Origin: Chrysomallon squamiferum
Taxonomy: Eukaryota > Mollusca > Gastropoda > Neomphalida > Peltospiridae
Assembly: GCA_012295275.1 (NCBI GenBank)
Contig: CM022673.1
Span: 10,558,288 to 10,622,287, forward strand
DNA: 64,000 nt
Direction of reading: 5' to 3'
The first letter of the stretch is position 1. The number at the start of each line of letters is the position of its first letter. Below, piece by piece: positions 39,820-52,026 of this stretch. The position numbers were made by a program, and so were the translations under genes. The notes under the pieces were generated by a model. The model made no database searches. It saw nothing but the letters and a program-made list of their open reading frames with translations, and was not told the DNA's origin.

Positions 39820-42800
39820 GATGGATAAATAATATCTGAAGTAAGTCAAACTATACTGAAGTAAAAATAATGATATTCTAAATATAAACAAGGACCAAAT
39901 TATATTTTTAATCAAATGTGTAAAGAACCTGAAGAAAATAGATCTTAGAAAAACTGATGCAACAAACCCCGAAAATCTTACCTTCGAAGCTGCTTCGGTT
40001 ATGTAAATGAACACAAAAAGTACATTTACCAGCTGAAGGTAAAAAGTAGCCTTTCCCACCTCTGGCAGGAACTCGGATACAATTGTTACTGTCGTGTTAA
40101 CAGTGTCCAGAGCAATGACAATGAAGATGAAAATATCAAACTCTTTTCTTATAAGAAAGAGGTGCATTTTGTGTAAAAATGGCGTATTGCGGACTTCGGC
40201 TGGCTTCTGGCGACAACCTCTTTTGAGAATTCCTTTCTGAAAAATAAATACTTTTTCAAAACCTGTAACAGATGTAGGTGTGTGATGAACAGGTAGGTAG
40301 CTGCTCACCACTTGACAAGCCAAAGAGACTGACTGTATTCATTAATGTGTTGGTTTTTTTTTGTGTGGTGTGTGTGTGTGTATGCATATGTGTACATGTG
40401 TGTGTTTAAATATATATACTGAAAGAGAAAGTAAATAATAATAATAACCGTAATAATAAATGTAACATAATGCTCTCAATTTTTCAATTAAATCAATCTT
40501 TCTTGAGATATTATCTTGATTAAAAACAACAACAAACAAACAAGCAAACATACCAATTTGTCCAGCACACTTGGAACTTTCCAGGAAGCTTTTATTTCTT
40601 CAATATCAATAAAACTGAAAATTGGAAAATAATAAAAATCAATTAATAAAAGTTTTTCATTTCATTATCTGTTAATCAACTCTTGTAATGAAATCTGACT
40701 ACATTTAGCAAAGTGACTGACCAAAAAATAAAAAAAAAAATAAAAAAAAATGTAGATAAAAATAATTTTCTTTGAAAAGTTTAAAATTATTATTTCAAAT
40801 AGGGAAATAGTCTTTAGCAAAAATATGTCATGAAGATCTGAATGCAGTACTTTTTGAATGGTTAGCATAATAACAGTTACACACACACACACACACACTT
40901 TTTTTATATATGAATTCAAAACATATGATTCAAAGAATATTTATATATGTATATTCATTAGTTTTCTATGAGATATACAATATTTTGAGAAAATAAGTTA
41001 TATTTTATCTAGAATACTTTTTGTTTGTCTCAAAAGACAATCAGTGGTCATAATTATATATTTTATGTTTTGATATATTTTTTTAATTTAATAAAAACAA
41101 TATATGTGTAATATATGTGTGACATGATACATATTGTTAAGAACCACACAGATAACAAAAGAGGAAACCATCAATGTCATCTATGGGGTTACTCTTTTTC
41201 AATTAATAGCAAAGGATCTTTTATGCACCATCCCATTGACTGGAAAACACAAACCACAGCTTTTCTTAATCTTGTCTGTATTAAAATGTATATGTGTGCA
41301 AATCTCTGTGTTTGTGTACATTCATACACGTATAAAACATATACATTATAAATATACTCACGATCCTGGTTTATCTGTTGCTATTTGTGTACATTCATCC
41401 AATTTTTGAAGAGCATCTCTTGATAACATGCCTTGTTCAAACTGCCTCCAGTAACTCAACTTAAAATCAAAAAAGATTAATAAAAAAAAGAGATTATTTA
41501 ACAGATCATGTTTTCTGATAAATATAATGTCAACACTGAAAATATTGTGTGTGTGTGTGAGTACAGAGAGAGAGAGAGCAGGAGGAGAGAGTAGATGGAC
41601 AGATGGACTAACATATAAATATAAACAGAGTGAGAGAAACAAACAAACTGACATTCATATTTAAAAGATAACCTATTACAGCTGCCTTCATAATTATTAA
41701 GACAAATTTTAATTTTATATCAGTTAACAAACAGTACAAATCTGAGAATATCAGAATATTGAAAATAAATCGACAACAAAAATCAAGTACTAACCTTTTC
41801 AGCTTTGAGCATTCGTATGATGGCTTCATTGGTCATTTCAACTAGTTCTTTTTTCGTTGGCTGAGCTGGGAGCTGGGCCTCACATTCCGGACAAATAAGG
41901 TTTGGTCGGATTTCCATGCTCGCACTCTCTACAACTATCTAGAAATAATTTTAAAAGTATATTTTAATTTTTTTTTGAAATCATGCATATGTCTAAACAA
42001 ATGTTTATACTAATGCATTGTTTTAACTCTTTGGGTTCTTGTGTACCAATGTTTTTCTTAAAGCCAGTATGTACATCTATGCCATATTTTGTCCTGTGCA
42101 ACAAAGAAATACATGTATTCTGTGTTCTAGGTTTTTTTTTACACTGGCTTAAACTGAACCACTGCCTGGCTGACGGTTGCTGTTATAGGGATGTTGCTGT
42201 GACACATATATCTTCTAAAAGAGTGGTCACCTCAGGTACAATTTTCTGGTTTTTGTGGTAATTTAAAAATGGCCAAAGTTCAGTGGGTTAAGATAACTAT
42301 TGAAATCATATTTTTATTGTCTTAAAAATATTTTTCTCAATTTTTGATAGCATCTTCTCTCCTAATGTTTGTAGAAACATCTCAATGAAATTTTTTAAAA
42401 GTAGAAATTGACTAAAAGCTTATGAAATGTGCAAGTGGTTTATTATTTTAATGACATTTTCAAATTACAGTTATTAGATGTCAGTCAACTGACTTTTGTG
42501 TGATACGAGAGGAAATCAACTGCTGTTATACTTTAGGCTGCTTTTACAAAGAGCAGCAAAGGATTATTTTTCTAAATATATTCCATATTGAATGTAAGGC
42601 ATGCAGAATATTCAGAGAAAGAAGGAAATGAAAGAAGAAAGTTACATCCTCATCCTCTTTGCCTTTCTTATATGGATCTCCAAGCTCACAAGTCTTAGCA
42701 ACCTGCTCCCAGTCAGCGTCTGCCAGGAATCTATGTAATAAAAAAAGATTTAAAATTAGGTCTAAATTGTAACGTGAACAAAAATGAAATACAATATCAG

Positions 42801-42896
42801 CTGAAATATATTTTTAAATACTACAAAATAGAAAGGCAAATTAAAAAAACCAAAAGAATGATAGAAAGCAAGAAAGCAAGAGAGAGACAGAGAGAC

Positions 42897-42971
<75 letters not shown>

Positions 42972-45780
42972 CGCTGAGAATATTTTAAAACTGTGTTTAT
43001 ATATTAGATTATTACAAGAAATACACATTTTTCTGATGAATCTAATATAAAATATATCAGAAATGTTTCACTTCAGACCTATCAGTTTTCAGTACATTGA
43101 GAGTTTTCTGTTTTTGTTCCTCCAGATATCTGAGAGCACCTTCCATTGCCATCCTCTTTGCTGGGGAAATATCTCTCATCCCTTAAATAAAAAATATAAA
43201 ACATTAAAATTTAAAAACATATTTAAATAAATAAAACAAATTAATAAACATAAAAAAAATGTTGTGATAATTAACATTATCATAACTGTTTACCAACAAG
43301 AATTCAGTGAACTCTATGTAATTAATTACAATTTCATATAAATAAAATGTACATAGACATACATAAGTATTAATAATCAATCTTTATATAGAAACAAAAA
43401 TCGATGTTTGCTTATAATTAACATTAGGGATCTTTTTTTAAAAAAACAAGAGAAAAGAAAAGTATTTTAGAAGCAGTAAAACTCACCCAGAATTTTTAGG
43501 AGGTAGGTTATGGTTGTTGCATTAATCATCAGAGTTAGGAATACAATGCCAGACACATGAATTAGTATCTGTAAGAATAAGAATGTTAGTTATAATTTTA
43601 TAAAAACGATGTATATTTGTAATTATTATTGTTAAATTAGTGTAAATTTTTATTTCATTATTTATTATATATATATATATATATATAAAAAAAAATTAAT
43701 AAATAAATAATAAAAATTTACACTAATTTAACACTACTTATTTCAAACACACATCACTTATAAATAAATCGTTTAAATAAAAATAAAAATAAAGAACTCT
43801 TCAAGATGGGATAACTGTGGAAATGTAACAGTAATGCAACTACCAATCTTTTAACACACTACCATGCTAACCCACTAACCCGACACTGACTCTGACAGAC
43901 AGAACCCTTCTTCTATAGCTGTATGTTCAGGAAATTCATTCTCCGTACCCCTCTCTATTATATTAAAACAGTGAAATATCTTGCAAGGATACTGCTTTTA
44001 CCTTTACTCGAACTGTTTCCAGGTTCAACCTCTCTTCTTCCACAACAATCAATGCCAGTGCCAGACCAACAGCCCCCCTCAAGCCCCCCCACGTCATCAC
44101 AATACCATCCTGCCAGGGCATGCCATACCCAATTCGTATCAGCACTGGACTGAGCAGGGCTATTACAACACCTCTGGCAAAACAAAATAATAAATTTTAA
44201 AAATAAACAAGAATATAAACAATATGACAGTTGAAAAGCTCAAATAAATAAAAAAAAAACTATCCTAAAATAAAAATAAAATAATGATAATTATAATGTA
44301 TATATATGTAGGCATGTAAAACAAAACCTGCACAAACATATGAAAGACATGTATGACAGTTTTATACATATGAAAGGCACATATGCAGTTTTAAATGCAC
44401 GCATAAACACATCAACTCATCCATACACCAGTTAGCACACATACACAACTCACACACACTAACTCAGTTACTAACTGAATCAGCGAGTTTATCCTAAATT
44501 TCTTCTCTTAATTAAACCAAAGGAAAATTTTAAAATGCTTTCTACTGTGTTAAATATACTAAAACAATCTGAAACATAAAATCATCAACGAGAAATACTT
44601 ATTTTACCTAATTACATTGATTCCAAAGTAGAGTGCAACCATGTAAAACCAGTCGATGCCGTGGATTTTAAACAGAGCCCGGTCAGCGATCACAACGCCC
44701 ACTAAAATGAAAATAAGTGTGTTTGCCAGATAGGCTAGCATCTCCCAAAATCTGAAAAATCGGATTAAATAATTGCTGTTTAATATCTGAAATAATTATT
44801 TTTACCTGTAGACATTATTTGTATTAAAAAAAACCCACCAACATCTAAATAACTAAATAAATAAATAAAATTAAAAATTTAATTTTTTCTTTTTAATATT
44901 AATAATAATAATATTTCACATATATGCTTGGCTTGATTATCTGTAGAATATTTTAACTTCGTGTTTAACAGTGTACTTGCAGGTTAATGGCTTAAATATA
45001 TTTGGTATACTACCACTATATCTTTATTTTTGCTAATAATAAATTCTATAACAAGAACATAACAAACGTGTAATGATTTTTAGAAGATGAAACTGTACCT
45101 TACGGTAATCATACTAAATAATAATCATAATAATAATGATGATGATGATGATGATAATAATGGTGATGATAATAATCATAATAATAATGTTGTTGTTGTT
45201 GTTATTGTTGTTGTTGTGCTGCTACTCTTTTTATCTTCTTCTTCTTCATATTATTATTATTATTGCCATATACTCAGTTTGTCAATGTTTGTTAACATTT
45301 CCATATATAAAAATGTTGTCAGACTACTCTTTAATATTTATCTGTTGACTCACCTATGCAAAAACAGTTCAACTTCGGGACTAATGCAGGTCCTTTTACT
45401 ACCAATAGTTATACCAAGGATGACAACTGCCAGCACACCAGAAATTTTGAAGAATTCTTCTGCTGCAAAAGCCAGAAATAACAGAAAATTTTATATCTTA
45501 CTCTCCATTTTAGAGTCAGTCCAGATATAGGAACATGCTTATAAAACAGCACAACTACAGAGTTTCTTACCAATGTAGAATGTAAGGTAAGTTGATGAAA
45601 GGGTAATCGTGATTTCTACAATGGCATCATTGAAGATTCTAGAGAGCCAGAATATTGTGATTTCTGCCATAAGAAAACCAAATGCTGGACCACCAATAGC
45701 AACACGCATGAAGTTCACGATAATGTCTTTACCTACAAGATAAAGAAATAAAAATTTAAAAATTATAATCAGTAATCAGT

Positions 45781-45811
<31 letters not shown>

Positions 45812-47011
45812 ATAGTTAGATAATTATTTTTTAAAATGTCAGAACCGATAGAATCAAAGACCATTTTGTAAACTGTAATAACTAGACATTTAAGAAAATA
45901 TATGATATTGCAGTTGATTTCTTTCAATATCTATCAGACACTTACAATTTAGTACATACAAAATTGAAAATATACTGTTAGAATCTAATTAAGACAAACT
46001 GAATAATTAAATGTTCAAAATTTGAAAATTAAGGACAGAAACTAATTAAAACAAAACTGAGAATTTGAAATTTTAAATAAAAAAAAGTGAAAACTTTAAT
46101 GATATAAAATAAGAAATTAAAATTAAAGGAAAAATCAGATGCTAATTAAAAGTTATGTGGATCGTTTTGGAAAGTTTTACACACCAGTGATAGATTCGTT
46201 TTCTACAGCAAGTTCAAAAAACACATTGAAGAGGACAATGGCTGCTCCATCATTAAACAAGGATTCCCCTTCAGTGACCATAGCCAGCTGTTTGGAGGCA
46301 CCTGTTTAATACAAAACATATCAGTATCAGCTCTTCACATTTTTAAAATTAGGAGTAAACAGTATTTATGGTGTCAAGAGTACTAACATATAAAAAACCA
46401 TCCTTAGCAGGTTTTTTGTTAAATGTTTTCTTACTAGTGGTATATTAAGCGTATGGATGACAGCATGAAGAAACTTACAAAACAGTCATGTATTTGAGAA
46501 TGAGAAAAAACATTGCAAAATGGACATATCTGTTAGCTTCTCGATGTTTCTTTCTGTCCTTCATTTTTGGGGGTTTTTTTTGTTTATTTTTAAGGATATC
46601 AAAAATACACTAAAATGAAATGAAAATGTCAGACTCCATTGTGATATTATGATTATACTTTTTATTATTATTGACAACAACTGGTTTTCCATAAAGCAGA
46701 CACATGTTGAATTATATATATATATATATATACACAAAAAAAATAGTAAGAAGAGTAAGAAGAAAAAAGCTCTAGGTTGTTTATATATCACTGCAGGTAT
46801 ACAAAATTAACTTTTTAAGCATACAGAATATATTTATTCTGGTTATTAAATTCACCACAGGTATACCAAATTCATTTTGGAGTGTACATAGTCTCTTTTG
46901 ACTGTTTGGTCTCATTATAAAATTCATTTTTGAGTAAACACAATATTTGTTGAGTGCTGGAATCACCACAGTAGTAAAAAATAAAAATAAAATAATAATA
47001 AAAAATAAACA

Positions 47012-47050
<39 letters not shown>

Positions 47051-50044
47051 ATGAAATGAAATGAAATAATAAAAAATAAAAATAAAATAATAATAAAAAA
47101 TAAACATAAATAAATAAAATAAATAAATAAATAAATAAATAAATAAAATGAAATGAAATGAAATAATAAAAAATAAAAATAATAAAAATTATAATAATTA
47201 TAATAATATCATTATTATTAAAAAACAATAATAAAAATAAAAATAAGAATAAATCAAATAAAGATCAAGTGGTATTATTTAGCAGTTAATAAGAAGTAAT
47301 AATACTGTTTTACTGACCAGTTTCTCTCAGAATGGCGACAACAGCCACAGGGTCTGTGGCACTGAGTATGCTTCCAAACATCATCCCAATTATCCAGCTC
47401 CAGTTATAATTAAACATGTGCACACACAAAATGCAAGTGAGAAAAGCTGCCAAAGCTAAAATAATTTAAAAAAAAGAGAGAGAGATTATCAGCAACAAAA
47501 AAAAAAAAACATGTATGTGTTTTTGTATGTATGCATGTATGTGTGTGTGTGTCTCTATGTCTGTATACACATATGTATATAATATGTGTGTGTATGTGTG
47601 TGTGCATGTGTGTGTATGCATGTATGTGTTTGTATGTATGTATGCATATACTAACTATAGTTGGAATACTGATTTTAGAAAGAATAAATTTGTTAATTTG
47701 CAAAAAATAATATTTTATATCAGCAATTACAGACATTTACAAATGGATTTATACCTGTCTGGGTAAACATATTTATCTATAATCTACACCTTATTCTTAA
47801 TCTAAACCCTTTTCTTACAGGACACATCAAACTGCATAATGTAATCACTTGAATTAATGGGCTTTTGTAAAAGAAGAAAAAAAAAGTGTCACAAGATTAT
47901 CTTATCTATTATTTGAAAAATTTCAGAAAGGCCATACAATCAAAGGTTTAAGAAAATAATCTTTTACTTAATAAAATATTAATTTTTTTTTTTTTTTTTT
48001 TACATAATAAAGATAAATAATGCTAAGAATATTACCTGCAAAAATTATGTATTAAATTAATGGTGATTTTTTTCAAATAACGAATTAACGTTAAGATGGA
48101 TCATTTAAATAATTACAGGTATTATGTTTGTCCATACTTATTATGACCCTAACAACAAGAAGAAAATACATAAAGACTTAAATAAAAACACAAATGAAGG
48201 AAAAAATAAAAAATAAAAACAGAGGTTGATTTTCTTGCTCCATGTGCTGTTTGGAATATACTGAAACCACCAGGCAATATTTCTTAAGGAAATAAAGAAA
48301 TTTAAAATTAAATTCTGAGTAACATCCATTCCAAATTAAGCCAGGTCTTAAGTAAGTGTATGTCTGTTTATAAGATATCCTCTGGGTGGATCCAGTTTTC
48401 TGATGAGTGTGGGGGTCAATGACAAAAAGGGCACCATAACATTATGAAAAGTCACTACTGAAAAATTAGACATGGTTTACATGGACCATAAGATAATAGT
48501 GCAATAACAGGGATGTTGGCAGACGTATTCTGCAGTGTTCCATACATTGACAGAAAATGCCAATATTTTGTAAAAAGCCTAAAATTACTAAATAAATGGA
48601 CCACTCCTCCAATTTGGGGGTGTCTGGACATCTTACACACCCTCAAGATCTGTCCCAGATCCTCAGATTGTGTTATATTTATAACATGAACACAAGTAAC
48701 AGAAAAATATATAAAAAAGGATTTATGTTACAATTATTTGTGTCTAACTGAGATGTGTTACATCTGTTATTTATGTAACGGTTATTTGTTTGGGCCCTGT
48801 GTTTATTAGCAGAGTCTTGAATATTTTGGAATAAAAGGACAGATAGTCTCTTGCAAGTCTTTTACACACATTTTGCTACAAAGTCTTTGAATCAGTGCAT
48901 TAAATTTATTTATTTAATCCCTTCCCATCTAAATATCTCATAGTATATATATTTTCCTATTTGTGTTATCAGATATGGATTTAGATATAACAAGCAAGGC
49001 CCTATACAGCAACACAGACTGTGTGCAACAACAGAAGACCTATAAAACTTTAGATTAAAATTTTTATTGTAGTTTAAAACAACAATAACAAAAATAAATA
49101 ACTTACCCAGTCCAGGAAGAGCTAAGATCAAGACTTGAAAAATTGACTTCTTAAAAGTATGATACTCCATTGCAAAGGCAGACTCAAAGATCAGTACTGG
49201 TAGAAATACAAACATAATGACGTGAGGGTCAGCATCGGCAATACACTGAATCACATAATTTTGAACGTCACTGACTTGTCTGGCTGTAACCCCCAACACT
49301 ACTCCCAGAAGAAGCAACACTACTGTGTAAGGCAATTTTGGTTTTATGATGCAAACCAGCTGCCGAACAATAGCTGCAACGAAATAAAAACTTAATAATA
49401 ATAAAAAATATATATTTTTGGGGAGTATAATATTATCAAAAATTAAATGTAAGAACAATATAATAATAATGATTATGTATTGACCAAGCATTTCTTGTAT
49501 AATGATAATATTGGGCAGGAAAGCTGTAGTCATCACTCTTTGCTGATTAAACACCTAGACACAGGAAAAAACATAACATACTATTTAATAAACAAGACTG
49601 GTACTTGCTGAAACAGCTAACAAAATTTTATTTAATGTTATTGTTGTAATTTTAATTAATAAACTTTAACATAAGTTATATGTGCGCGTCAGTGTATCCA
49701 TAACATACAAGCTTTGAACAAAACGAAGTTACTATGCAGAGTTAATTTAATGTATCCTTGTTACTTCGGAATAAATTAGCTGACAGAGTCAGAATTATAA
49801 GGCAGATGGACGAATGTTTAAATAAGAATAAACTGACCTAGAGTGGAAAATACATTCATACCGTTAAAATTGTTTATAAAATTTTTGGAATAATTTTATA
49901 CTTACCGCCAAGGGCACAGCCGAAGAACACGAACAGAACAAGGGCTATGTGTTTGGATCCAGTTTGTTCAGTTGGATGTGTTGTATTCAAAATATTCGCT
50001 ATAATAATGTCAGTAACATTTGTTATATTGCCTGTTTCGTTCAT
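31755..50044 (-). CDS. SLC9C1: Sperm-type Na+/H+ exchanger with voltage-sensor and cyclic-nucleotide-binding domains, complete, 27 coding exons, 1376 residues
   Basis: SLC9C1 (sNHE) is a plasma-membrane exchanger of the sperm flagellum, activated by hyperpolarisation and tuned by cAMP, that raises internal pH in concert with soluble adenylyl cyclase. The whole coding sequence is assembled from ATG at 50044 to TGA at 31755; all 26 junctions are GT-AG and keep phase. Order: an N-terminal extracellular segment with four glycosylation sequons (N2, N6, N9, N20); an exchanger domain about 34-445 with ATDPV (168-172) and GESLFND ending in N198-D199; a linker; a four-helix voltage sensor about 630-770; a cyclic-nucleotide-binding domain about 905-1030; and a long hydrophilic tail. 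The length is close to the sea urchin protein and longer than the human one. Head-to-head with an unresolved plus-strand gene start, tail-to-tail with CYP20A1. Exon coordinates are given under the domain entries. Confidence 0.96.
33840..33900. repeat. Inverted-repeat segment in SLC9C1 intron 24
   Basis: TAGTGACCAC is matched by its exact reverse complement GTGGTCACTA about 35 bases later, with a further GTCACTAAA copy in the loop. It may be the remnant of a small palindromic element. Confidence 0.45.
34140..34450. repeat. Degenerate AT-rich minisatellite in SLC9C1 intron 23
   Basis: Around nine diverged units of about 30 bases on the pattern TTATATTTTATATTAAAAC plus WRTTAA, reaching to the edge of exon 23. 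Confidence 0.65.
35277..35686 (-). repeat. Two (GA)n runs with a 37-bp purine minisatellite between them, SLC9C1 intron 21
   Basis: GA runs at 35277-35338 and 35619-35686 enclose about four copies of a unit AAAGGGAGAGAGAATAAGAG plus AYTGAGAGAAAGAG at roughly 35375-35560. In the SLC9C1 transcript the whole segment is pyrimidine (CU/UC). Long Leu/Ser frames here are artefacts. Confidence 0.9.
36600..36780. repeat. AAAAAT/AAT low-complexity tract
   Basis: Runs of AAAAAT and AATAAA units fill intron 19 next to exon 20 of SLC9C1. The matches to the polyadenylation hexamer are on the antisense strand and carry no meaning for this gene. Confidence 0.85.
38782..40236 (-). other. SLC9C1: SLC9C1 exons 15-17: voltage-sensor domain
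   Basis: Exons 39982-40236, 39454-39645 and 38782-38974 (residues 608-820). Four hydrophobic helices can be seen: EFDIFIFIVIALDTVNTTVT (S1), YLQLVNVLFVFIYITEAASK (S2), IIWQVLSLVIIVHSIIDIIL with D719 (S3) and IFMIVLRIVRTFRLLQ (S4). S4 has arginines every third residue (R747, R750, R753), the voltage-sensing pattern. The following KRR begins the cytoplasmic linker towards the nucleotide-binding domain. Confidence 0.95.
41150..41275 (+). mobile_element. SINE-like tail remnant, second copy
   Basis: AGAGGAAACC, ACTCTTTTTCAATTAATAGC, AAAGGATCTTTTATGCACCA and TCCCATTGACTGGAAAACAC line up in order with the copy at 9385-9500 and with a tail I recall as widespread in molluscs. The copy lies antisense in SLC9C1 intron 13 and stops about 85 bases before exon 13. 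Heavily diverged, so old. Confidence 0.55.
42023..42291. mobile_element. Candidate TTAA-flanked MITE in SLC9C1 intron 11
   Basis: A 261-base segment (42027-42287) with base composition unlike the flanking AT-rich intron lies between two TTAA tetramers. Its ends CTCTTTGGGTTC and, in complement, CCCACTGAACTT share only a weak inverted resemblance. This would fit a piggyBac-type non-autonomous element, but the terminal repeats are poor and there is no transposase. Confidence 0.35.
42899..42968. repeat. (GA)n microsatellite
   Basis: Continuous GA run of about 35 repeats in SLC9C1 intron 10, pyrimidine in the sense transcript. Confidence 0.97.
45128..45270. repeat. Mixed AAT/GAT/GTT trinucleotide cluster
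   Basis: Short runs of AAT, GAT, GTT and ATT triplets next to SLC9C1 exon 6 (45354-45462), which the long open frame at this position overruns by chance. Confidence 0.8.
46975..47240. repeat. Tandem duplication of about 115 bp inside an AAAT-rich tract
   Basis: The order AAAATAAAAATAAAATAATA, AAATAAACAT, an AAAT run, then ATGAAATGAAATGAAATAAT occurs twice in succession (about 46975-47090 and 47090-47200) and begins a third time. Two levels of repeat are nested. Confidence 0.8.
48360..48670. other. Compositionally distinct intronic segment, origin unknown
   Basis: This part of SLC9C1 intron 2 is noticeably less AT-rich than the rest of the intron and has an open frame of 63 codons on the minus strand without splice or start support. 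It may be an old interspersed repeat, but neither ends nor target duplication were found. Confidence 0.25.
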
Positions 50045-51696
50045 GTTCTACCTAAAATGAAGATGATACATTTACGGGAAGTAACGTCACTGAAACAATA
50101 GTAGACTATATTACGTCATTTTTATAAACTACGAAAGACCAATTTTAACAATTTGTGGGGATTTGTTTGTTGCTTTTTTTTTTCTTCTTTTTTTTTTTTG
50201 TTTTGTTGTGTTGTTTTTTCATTATTTCTGTTTTGTTTTAGTGTTGTTATACTTGTTATTCTGTTAGGTAATGGCTATCGACATGTTACTGCATAAAAGC
50301 TTTTACTGTCCTTTAAATAATAAATATGTTGTTTTTGTTTTTTTTAAAAGGCATTAACTGGCAAATGAATATTATTTACGGGAAAAAAACATAGATTTAC
50401 ATAAAGTAACATTTTTTACCTCATTTATTATTATTTCACCAGTTTTAGATAGCTAGAATCAGTACCAAGTAATAAAACAACAGCAACAACAAGGACAAAA
50501 TTAATGCAATGTGTGTGTGTCCGAACAAGTGCCATCAGTCCGAAAACGGATGGAATCTGTATAATTATTATTTCTTTTTTCTTCTTCTTCATCTTCTTTT
50601 TTTTTTTTTTTTTTTTTTTTTTTGACAATGTAACACTTCCAGAGTAAGTCTGCTAACTTAAATTGTATAAAGCACGCAAGATTAATACAGTCGTAACAGG
50701 ATATTTGGAATACGAACTGCCTTCTGTACAATTGTTTTCCAACCATACTGTTGCAAACAGTGATGTGTAATGGAAGTTGTTAAATGAAAATAATTCTTGT
50801 CTCATACAAATTATTTTCTTACTCTTTAAATATATTATTTTAACAGAAGCAAACATAGTGAGAGCTCAAAACCACATTTTTCGGAGCAATAACCATTGAG
50901 GATCGATAACATATTTTACTCACAACATTCAATCAAAACAAAAATTTACGGTTCGCGTTAAAGATTTTATTTAGGTGATTGCCTTCTATCAAAATACGTC
51001 GAATCCTGAATCATCTGCCTATTTATATTCATCGTACTTTTATACCCGAGGTCTGAAATTTCAAATTTAGATTCTGAAACTAAGTCTATTGTCCTTTGAA
51101 TAATAAATATGTTTTTTTTTGTTTTTTGTTTCTTTAATATTTGTTTTGCATTTATAATTTGGACAACAATATTTTGAAAATATAACAGAAATTGCAACTA
51201 TTTGTCAATTATATAGATACACAAATACACACACACGCACACATCAAAACAGGGTTAAATATTTTATTTACTGATGTCGAGTAAAACCATAAAACCTTTT
51301 ATAAGACGTTTTATAAATAAATGAAAATATATAGATATATGTAGTATTAATAATGCATGTCTCTGTATTTGTCTGTGTCTCTTTGTCAACTATTTATCTT
51401 TCTTCGTCTGTCTTTTTTATTCTGTCTCTCTACCTGTCTGTCTGTCTTTTTATCTTTATTATCTCTGTCTGACTCACTGTCTGATTGTCTGTTGTCTTTT
51501 TATTTAACAACTTATCTATGTATCATATCAATCATTTTCTAGCTATCTAGTACAAATCGATGGGTAGATAGTTAAATCGTTTGCCATTTCAATCAATAAC
51601 TTTTAGTTATCATTTCATTTTAAATATTTAATTATCATTTTACATTTGAACATAAATTGTGAGAAAGAGAAAAAAAAAAAAAAATTGTAAACCTAC

Positions 51697-51850
51697 CTTA
51701 AAAAAGTATCGGAGCAAAAACAAGTTGAAACCAGTGTTGATAGAAAACCAGCTCTGACAGAAGAGATTATAATAAACACAGACTGTAGGCTTACTGACAT
51801 GCCCATTTTACAAAGTTGGCATGATTAATGTATCTATTCCATCTTACAGG
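51697..51850 (-). other. SLC9C1: Candidate noncoding first exon of SLC9C1
   Basis: The coding exon 1 is preceded, seven bases before the ATG, by a splice acceptor (TTTTAG|GTAGAAC, exon base 50051). A noncoding exon upstream is therefore expected. A good donor TTAAG|GTAGGT lies at 51697/51696 on the minus strand, next to a segment with less AT. The right-hand end of the exon is a guess. Confidence 0.35.
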
Positions 51851-51983
51851 TACGCTTCATACATGATCCGAAAATTAGTCTACTTGTTCGTTTAGCCATG
51901 TCTATCTTGAAATGTATATGTTAACTGTAGGTTTTTAAATAAAATTTTTTACATTATTTTGATCAAGAATCGTTTTATTATTA

Positions 51984-52026
<43 letters not shown>

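Larger units (their letters stand above)
40554..43181 (-). other. SLC9C1: SLC9C1 exons 10-14: linker between exchanger and voltage sensor
   Basis: Exons 43079-43181, 42646-42730, 41795-41938, 41362-41459 and 40554-40614 (residues about 445-607). The segment is hydrophilic and helix-rich (AMEGALRYLEEQKQKTLNVL) and carries one CPEC pair in NLICPECEAQ. Exon 13 uses the acceptor TTTTAAG|TTGAG; a nearer AG would break the frame. Confidence 0.9.
43487..50044 (-). other. SLC9C1: SLC9C1 exons 1-9: N-terminus and Na+/H+ exchanger domain
   Basis: Exons: 49906-50044, 49107-49373, 47318-47455, 46185-46301, 45571-45732, 45354-45462, 44608-44751, 44002-44173 and 43487-43568 (residues 1-444). Most junctions here are phase 1, the rest phase 2 or 0. 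Visible exchanger landmarks are FLPVLIFESAFAMEYHTF, the ATDPVAVVA helix, EGESLFNDGAAIVLF with the N198-D199 pair expected for electroneutral cation/proton exchange, and WGGLRGAVGLALAL with the conserved arginine. Exon 6 starts at a tandem acceptor GCAG/CAG. Confidence 0.95.

Noticed and set aside
48910-49554. Minus-strand frame of 214 codons read as one exon
   Set aside because: Only 49107-49373 is real exon (SLC9C1 exon 2); the frame runs into intron on both sides.
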